Source: Magnolia sinica (Eukaryota; Streptophyta; Magnoliopsida; Magnoliales; Magnoliaceae). From it: DNA of 64,000 nt. How positions within the stretch are numbered: the stretch's first letter is position 1; every line of letters starts with the position of its first letter. The stretch spans positions 61,032,001-61,096,000 of the forward strand of contig NC_080588.1 of the NCBI RefSeq assembly GCF_029962835.1. Direction: 5' to 3'. The translations under genes were made by a program, and so were the position numbers. Below the pieces are notes generated by a model. The model did not search any database and was not told where the DNA came from. It saw only the letters and a program-made list of their open reading frames with translations. Positions 58,501 to 64,000 of the stretch are shown here, one piece after another.

Positions 58501-59748
58501 GATTACAGCTAAAAGAGGTAATCTGTTTACAGCCTGTAAAGCCTTTACGGGCAAATACATGCATCCAAACAGCCCCTGTAATCAGATTACCTGTAATCCC
58601 TTTACAACTTGAGGACTTTACAGGCATCCAAACGACCCCTATATGATCGAGTAGCCAGATGACCTTAGATATCTTGTTGACTTTCAATGTGATGGATTTG
58701 TACAAGTACAATGGCAAGGTGTCCAACGTGCAAGATGAAGTCATTACCAATATGGATAAACAACTCCTAAAGAAAAAAGAAGTAAGAAGTTGAACAAGTG
58801 TTGCGCATGAAGACTATTGACACTCGATGGGGCCAATACAAGTAATATTTGGTGAAACGGAATTCTGAATGCACAGGGATCACAGGAGATGAATTCAAAA
58901 GATTGGATCTGAACGTCTACTAGTATGAAGTGTCCATCTCACCAAATTCGAGTTCTTTCCAACCTGGGGAATGATGAAAGCCCACAATGGCCCAAAATGT
59001 GCTAATTTCGTGACTGTTTATAATATATTAGAGCCTAAAAATCAAGAATTGTAATTTATTATTTTTTAAAGATATGGAGGCTGATTTAAAGATGTTATTA
59101 GACATACGGTGAGATGTGATTGAAGATATGTGGGCTGATTTAAAGATGTAATTGAATTGAGGATTTTGAAGATTATTTCATAGATTTGTTTTTACTATTA
59201 TTAGTCTTGATACCATCTTAGAACGATTAGATTGATTTGAAATCAATCTTAATAGTTGAGGGATTTTCATCAAAGATTCATTTACGGTCTATAAAAGGGG
59301 AAGTGTTATAGGGGGCAGGCATTCCAAAATTTTCTTAGTGTGAGTTTTTGTAAAGTATTGTAACAAGAAGTTTGATATCAATAAAGTTATTTCTCCCTCT
59401 CTACTCCACTATTCTTGTGGGTGTATTCTTGTCCATTTCTTTGTGATTTTGGGTACTGAGGTCTCATTGACTCAATAACCATGTTGCACCACAAAGCATA
59501 TGGAAGCATTTGGGTATCCTAGGATATTAGTAAATTCCAACAGTAACAGACCCACTGTTCCACATGATTAAAGAAGTGCTTCCATAGACATAAAAGTAAA
59601 TAAGATAACTGAAACAGAAGGAAAGCCTCAATTGATAAAGTACTCATTTGTATTGATCAATTAAAGAACAAACATACTCTTGCAGCAACAGATATTCCTG
59701 CCTTAATTGTGCCAACTCCATAAGAGCCTTCACCTTCTCATTTGTTAC
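49524..59748 (-). CDS. Coiled-coil protein of unknown function, C-terminal four exons
   Basis: Minus-strand exons, in transcription order: 59748-59678, 51159-50932, 50194-50101 and 49835-49524. Borders are AG/GT and phases fit throughout (GA|A, AG|G, then phase 0). The product reads VTNEKVKALMELAQLRQEYL, then KLKNLLKKTYLGRWVGRLD, then KVENATLQESIASMEHLTSS and IHKLRLALLK, then EALDSIIFEAKLVKTALGSS and VSAAGFEMVELLIMAAQLLK. The first and third exons look like coiled coil. I do not recognise the family. The 5' part is absent from what can be read; upstream exons may lie beyond the window. It converges on WLIM1. Confidence 0.7.
49970..50078. repeat. 109-bp segment duplicated at 51925-52030
   Basis: GGGTGCATTGGATTATTCCC through GAAGAAGAACCTGGT occurs in the last intron and again in the long intron, differing at about five bases. 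Confidence 0.85.
51618..51763 (+). repeat. tRNA-derived SINE (family 2) with 17-bp duplication
   Basis: CCTGATCCATAGCTCAAGTG with GTAGAC (A box) and GGTATCGATCTC (B box); tail TAACAAGCTAACAAAAAAT. Flanks AGGTGTGCAAAAAAGAA (51601-51617) and AGGTGTGCAAAAAGGAA (51764-51780) match at 16 of 17. Confidence 0.9.
51925..52030. repeat. Second copy of the 109-bp segment
   Basis: Matches 49970-50078. A SINE follows it directly. Confidence 0.85.
52030..52164 (+). repeat. tRNA-derived SINE (family 1)
   Basis: TCCTCACTCTTGCTCCGGTG, A box GTGGTAGACTC, B box GGGTTCGAGTACCC, body CATAGGTGGTGAAATCCCAC, GTGTGT run and (TA)n tail. Confidence 0.85.
52915..53010 (-). repeat. tRNA-like SINE fragment (third type)
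   Basis: The reverse complement has GCCTCATAGCCTAGTTATTA and a B box GGTTCAAATCC. No cloverleaf closes, so it is not a tRNA gene. Possibly another SINE family. Confidence 0.45.
53011..53446. other. Intron sequence, nothing recognised
   Basis: Part of the 51160-59677 intron; AT-rich, without an exon that fits the reading phase. Confidence 0.5.
53447..53598 (+). repeat. tRNA-derived SINE (family 2) with 15-bp duplication
   Basis: Same body as 51618: CCCTGATCCATAGCTCAAGT, GGTATCGAACCCTAG (B box) and AACAGTGAAGTATGAACTGA, with an A-tail. Flanks GTGATACCTCAAGTG (53432-53446) and GTGGTACCTCAAGTG (53599-53613) differ at one base. Confidence 0.9.
53614..54604. other. Intron sequence, nothing recognised
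   Basis: T-rich and mixed sequence with no exon I can support. The minus-strand frame at 53767-53955 does not fit the gene's phase without a stop. Confidence 0.45.
54605..54807. repeat. 135-bp tandem duplication across the LTR edge
   Basis: CATGCCATCACTGATATTGA through CACGACCCACCGTA occurs at 54605 and 54740. The unit includes host flank and the first bases of the LTR, so it arose after that insertion. Confidence 0.85.
54651..55304 (+). repeat. Gypsy 5' LTR (old)
   Basis: Enlarged by the 135-bp tandem duplication near its start. It ends with AACCAAGTTGCATCA. Confidence 0.75.
57980..58639. mobile_element. 660-bp TIR element (MITE) inside the Gypsy
   Basis: Ends GGGGTCATTTGGATGCC and GGCATCCAAACGACCCC are inverted. 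Inner arms repeat TAATCTGTTTACAGCCTGTA-like stretches, and the centre holds GTGGGCCC fold-back-like sequence. Family unassigned; target duplication unclear. Confidence 0.65.
58974..59491 (+). repeat. Gypsy 3' LTR (old)
   Basis: Starts TGATGAAAGCCCAC after a CCTGGGGAA purine-rich step and ends AACCATGTTGCACCA. Confidence 0.75.
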
Positions 59749-60165
59749 CTAGTACATAAGGTGAAATTACAGACAGGTAAGCAACATTGGGTACGAGGTT
59801 CATAATCAATTTAATGACCAAAACTAATTATGAAAATGAGAGTCCATGCATTATATCTAGTATTATAAGGAAAAAAAGATACATAGTTCCATTCTCTATG
59901 TATGTGTAGTTCCATTCTCTATGGATGTGTAAATCCAAAATTAGATATGTATATCATTCATTCAACTAAATAAATCAAGAAAACACACTACCCATTACAG
60001 GGCTAGATGATGAGAAAGAAGGAAGAGATTGTACAGCTTTGAATTATGTAACAATGTAAAATATTTGTTGCATCAGCAAGAATTTACAGAATATGTGAAA
60101 ATGGATTTCATAAAAGTGCTACATTATATCAGTTGTAGCATCATATATAGTCATATATGTGAAAC

Positions 60166-60212
<47 letters not shown>

Positions 60213-60329
60213 TTGACGTATATTTCCCTCTCTCCTTACAAGAGATAAGCTTTAATTAGAAACTAGCCCAATCACAATAAAAATAAATAAATTAAAAAAA
60301 AAAATAATAATAATAATAATAATAAGAGG
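59749..60329. other. Non-coding, upstream of the readable exons
   Basis: Contains an (AG)n tract at about 60170-60207 and an ATA/TAA-rich tract near 60290-60325. No further exon is recognised. Confidence 0.45.
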
Positions 60330-60960
60330 AATCACACTCTAATACAATGCACCATTGGAGTACACGATGCTGTGTATTAAGTGACCATCGACTTCGATGT
60401 GCTTTGTGCATCCATGGAAGAGTAGGTTGGATGCAATGTATATAGCTACTAGATTATCGCAATGTAGGGGAATTGGGAAAGATGGTGAATCCCATATCCT
60501 AAAGGATGATTTTCACCCATAGTAATTCACAAGTTGCATGAGCCATTGCATGACATTCTTCTTTGGAAGAGGAGCAAGCGACAACGGATTGCTTCTTGCT
60601 TTTCCAAGTAACCAGATTTCCTCTTACAAATGTGCAATACCCTATACTAGAGTGTTGATCGAGGAAGAACAATCCCAAGCAACATCACAAAGCCCGATCA
60701 TTAAAGAAGACTTCTACTAGGTGCAGCTTTTAAAATAAGATGATGACAACAAGATCGTTGCATAAATCTTACTTACAATTCCAATAGTGTAAGAGATATT
60801 TGGCCAAGTAAAATTGAGATAAATATATCATGCAACTTATGATTTACCTCAATAGGTATGTCAACCAAGCGCGAGCATCAAGTAAGCCATCCTCGAAAAG
60901 AAGATCTAGAACATACTTACATTGGGATGGTTACCGATTGTAAATGCAGGCTGTTATATG
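60330..60960 (-). pseudogene. Copia pol relic (reverse transcriptase end and RNase H; fossil)
   Basis: Reading on the minus strand gives KYVLDLLFEDGLLDARAWLT, then GNLVTWKSKKQSVVACSSSK and CHAMAHATCELLWVK, the usual C-terminal signatures of Copia pol. Only about 600 bp is left, with several breaks. No LTRs found. Confidence 0.75.
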
Positions 60961-61714
60961 GCCCATTCTTAGGCCCATCTAGGTTTAGAAGGTAATTAGT
61001 GTAGCCAATGAATGAAAATCGTCAACCGTACGCAATCGTATCAAACCCTAGGACCAAATCATGTCCAAACACACCCAATCCAAGAATAAAGATTCTTCCA
61101 CTTGAAAAGGATGGGGGAAAAAACAATGCAATAACCAATGATAATCAAAGCTCTCACTAGTTTTGATGGCCTAAATCATACGTCCCACTTGTGAAAACAT
61201 GCACTTGCATAGACCTTAGCCCAAGTCTTGTCAAGAAGATAAAAATGTCCCAGAAGCCACTAGACATTTTATGTTTGTAAAGTTTTTATATGAAAGGAAA
61301 CAAAAGAAAAGCCCTAGCACTAATCTGGCCCTTATATCAAGCATAAACTATGGGCTAAATGTTATAATCTCAGCCCTACAAATTTATTTTAAAAGAAAAT
61401 GACTAAAATACCCCTATCTACTTAAGTGAGATATAAGCAAAGAAAAAATAAATCACAATTCATCCAAAAATAATATAAAATTCGGAACTAAAGCAAGATG
61501 CCACCAAAAGACCCTTTTGTGGAACCAAAACTATAACACGGGTGCCACAATGTGTGGTCCATTGATGGGTCTACAGATTTGGCCCAATATGAAAGATATT
61601 TGGAGCCCTTACCGCCCTCTGATCCATCTCAAAACTCCTCAGCAAGTACATCAACCTAATCCATCAACATTTGGTTGTCCTAGTCCTCATCATCCTTCCC
61701 GGGTTGGGAAGGAC
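60961..61714. other. Non-coding, possibly part of the Gypsy relic
   Basis: No gene seen. It may hold the flank of the next element, but no terminal repeat was identified. Confidence 0.35.
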
Positions 61715-62800
61715 TCAAGCTCTAGTCCAATTCACTATTCGCTGCCCTATATGGTATAAGATTAACAATATTGAACAATTAGAAGTGCTCACTTTAGGTG
61801 GTAGCTCAATGCGATCGGTGTTGTCATTAATCTGCTCCAATATCTTACACGGACCAATTTTTTCTACTTTAACCTGTTGTAAGCGCCCACCATAAACCCT
61901 TTTTTCTTTTTCTTTTTTCATGTAAACCCGCACCAGATCTCCCTCTTCAAAAATTGCCTTCAAACGTTGACTATCTGCTGCAAACCTTACATGGGACAGA
62001 AGGCTAACATTCCCCATAGTCACGAGTTTCGCTCAGAGCCTCTTCATGGGTTTCAATTCTATTTTCCAATTATCTTTCATAAAGGTGTACGTATTTTTTC
62101 AATTGTCGTGAATGGTCCGCATGGTCGACTTAATAATGTGGCACACGACCATCCCTTGGACTACGTCACACCATATATTGTCATGATAGGCTTTATCGGT
62201 CATGAAAGAAACCAATCAACAATGAGAAACCTTTACCTCACCACCTTACTTAAACCAAGCAAGTTTATATGGATTTGGATGTCTCTCGGTCTTCAACTAG
62301 AACTTTACTAACAACCTCTTTGGATATGATGTTTTCACAATTGCTACCATCACAATCACCCCATAGACTTTGCCATTCATGGTGCAACTCGTGTAGAAGA
62401 TATTAGCCAGCAACCAATCCTCTTCCTTAGGCAATTTGGGTGCAAGAAGAGCTTTTCGGATCACTAGTGTTTCTAGACCATCACCATATATTCTGTCATC
62501 TCCACCATTAGTGTCATAATCTGCACCATGTGTTCCCTTTGTGGTCTCACCCTGATCATCAATTGACTGTTCCTCCACAACTACTTTGGAGCTATCAGCT
62601 AAATTGACTTGCCACTTCCTACATTTTGAGAAAATATGCTCAATTCCGTAGCATTTGTAGTATTGGATATTATTCTGACCTATTCGTCCTACTACCTCAT
62701 CGTTTAGAAATCGTGACCCTGACGCACGAGTGACATTTTTTTATTCGACTCAAATCCCTTGCAGGCTTACTACTACTCGGAATACTAGTGGATCAATTAG
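61715..62800 (-). pseudogene. Ty3/Gypsy relic, internally deleted (fossil)
   Basis: On the minus strand, a gag-protease part has ETLVIRKALLAPKLPKEEDW and NIFYTSCTMNGKVYGV (62300-62520). An integrase end has FEEGDLVRVYMKKEKEKRVY and GRLQQVKVEKIGPCKILEQI (61750-61960). The reverse transcriptase region between them is largely missing. Broken in several places; old. Confidence 0.7.
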
Positions 62801-63039
62801 AGTTTCCATATGACCATACCTAGCTTTGCTCCTCTTTTCAACCAAGGCAGCATGCCCGTATGCTTCTGCAACAATAAACACTGGCTAAATCCCCAACCAA
62901 TGTTCGAGTTGTCAGTATCACTACAAGTTTCGCTGGCTAGAGATAAAGATATAATATCGTTATCGCCGATAACTGGAAATGCGGGAAAATTGGGGAAACA
63001 TGGAGAAAATTGTGAAATTTTTCAGTGAAACTTTAGGAC

Positions 63040-63325
63040 ATGCCTAAATACACATTTTATGGCTTGGGCCCAAAAATAAGACAAATCCACACCTCAAGTG
63101 GACATGAAACAGTGGTGATTGAAGGAAAAAACAAATATCAGCTTCATCCAAAGCTTTTATGACACCAAAGAAGTTTTTAATGTTGGCGTTCAATCACGCT
63201 GATTCTTGTGGTGTGCTTCACATGAGATTTGGATATACCTAATTTTTTGGCTCATACCTTAAAATGATATGAAAAAATGAATGAACGACATGGATAAACA
63301 TAGACATTATGGTGGGTCCCCTGGA
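63040..63325. repeat. FB-A fold-back element, partial
   Basis: Contains CACCTCAAGTGGAC, TTCATCCAAAGCTTTTATG and CATGAGATTTGGATATACC, ending with ATTATGGTGGGTCCC. Arms are short and diverged. Confidence 0.55.
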
Positions 63326-63339
63326 TCCGCCGAGGTGGG

Positions 63340-63800
63340 TGGGACCCCTGACTATGGGGCTCACAGTGATGCATGTGCCTTAAATCTACACCGCCCAACC
63401 ATTTTCAAAGCTCATTTAAGGCATAATCCAAAAAGTGAAGCATGCCCAAATCTTAGGTGGACCACACCACAGGAAACAGTCATGATCGAATCCCCACAAC
63501 TAAAAACTTCATGAAGTCCACCAGAATGTTTATTTGCCATCCAACCTGTTTATAAGGTCACAGACCTATATGAAGAGACCACACAAATATCAGCTTGATC
63601 CAAACCTTGTGGCCCATAGGAAGTTTTTAATGGTCAATTACTACTGTTTCCTATACTATGGTCCATTTAAAATTTGGATCTGCTTCATTTTTTTGGGATC
63701 ATGCCCTAAAATGAGTTTCCAATACAGATGAACGGCATGGATGTAGTCGCATACGTCAAGATGGCCCCAGAGTCTGGGTCACATGCACCTGGTGGATATC
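63340..63800. repeat. FB-A fold-back element, diverged
   Basis: The left arm has CACAGTGATGCATGTGCC and CTTAGGTGGACCACACCACA. The right arm has ACTATGGTCCATTTAAAATT and ATGGATGTAGTCGCATACGT. It has the same block order as 43-581. Confidence 0.6.
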
Positions 63801-63809
63801 AGAATCCAC

Positions 63810-64000
63810 CAAAGCTGCTCACTGTTACCCAGGTAACACCGTGTTATCTTTATCATGTGGGGCCCAATTTTATCGTTGTGATAAATCCACCCCATTCATC
63901 CGTTTCAAATAATCATTTTAGTATATGGTCCCAAAAATGAAGTAGATCCAAATCTCAAGTGGACCACACCAACGGAAACAATAGTGATTTAATCCCACCA
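63810..64000. repeat. Fold-back element left arm, cut by the window end
   Basis: CACTGTTACCCAGGTAACAC opens it, then ATCATGTGGGGCCC and AAATCTCAAGTGGACCACAC. The matching right arm would lie beyond 64000. Confidence 0.55.

Larger units (their letters stand above)
54651..59491 (+). mobile_element. Degraded Ty3/Gypsy retrotransposon in the long intron (fossil)
   Basis: LTRs at about 54651-55304 and 58974-59491 share TGATG(C/A)AAGCCCAC, TAAAGATGTGATTG, AAGTTTGATATCAATAAA and TATTCTTGTGGGTGT. The primer site TGGTATCAGAG is at 55308-55318. The gag part (WWDDLQAKRITQGKNK near 55785), a protease-to-pol linker (LDRANTYYFVKNGVYITL near 57020) and an integrase end (KFKSKNIGPCQVMRKLGDNA near 57920) remain. 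The element is much shortened and heavily broken. LTRs differ by roughly 20% by eye, so it is old. Clear target duplication not seen. Confidence 0.75.

Overview
The window is plant nuclear DNA, mostly intergenic and intronic, from a repeat-rich angiosperm genome. Plant-type split genes, a WLIM1-class LIM protein, FAR1/MULE transposase, ULP1-type mobile genes, Athila and Copia elements and tRNA-derived SINEs all point to a flowering plant. The dense GGGACCCACC-rich fold-back repeats recall, from memory only, magnoliid genomes; this was not tested.

Layout. Bases 1-760 hold a complete fold-back element and a 94-bp tandem duplication. Bases 761-32184 are one composite Mutator-like element (MULE) with terminal inverted repeats (TIRs) of about 1.1 kb and a 9-bp target duplication matching at 8 of 9 bases. 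It carries two convergent, decayed genes: a plant-mobile-domain/ULP1-protease gene (+) and a FAR1/MuDR transposase gene (-). A Copia element (4088-20026) sits in an intron of the ULP1 gene. An Athila-type Gypsy element (8582-18776) sits inside the Copia, and a 3.6-kb solo LTR (27811-31450) sits in the right TIR. The order of insertion is therefore MULE, then Copia, then Athila.

Bases 32.2-43.3 kb have no gene that I can support. They contain a MITE with a perfect 10-bp target duplication, SINE copies, an LTR-like fragment, three families of palindromic fold-back elements, and a three-unit 190-bp tandem array just upstream of the next gene.

Bases 43811-46405 carry an intact five-exon WLIM1 gene (192 codons, both LIM zinc-finger domains complete). 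It converges with a minus-strand coiled-coil protein gene whose last four exons (49524-59748) are readable. That gene has an 8.5-kb intron filled with SINEs, a degraded Gypsy element and a MITE. Its 5' exons are not visible. Beyond 60 kb are Copia and Gypsy relics and more fold-back copies.

The two host genes look unrelated in function. WLIM1 is an actin-bundling or nuclear LIM protein; the coiled-coil gene is of unknown role. The most distinctive structure is the MULE, whose two TIRs each carry the same pyrimidine-rich leader and splice donor pointing inward towards the two internal genes.
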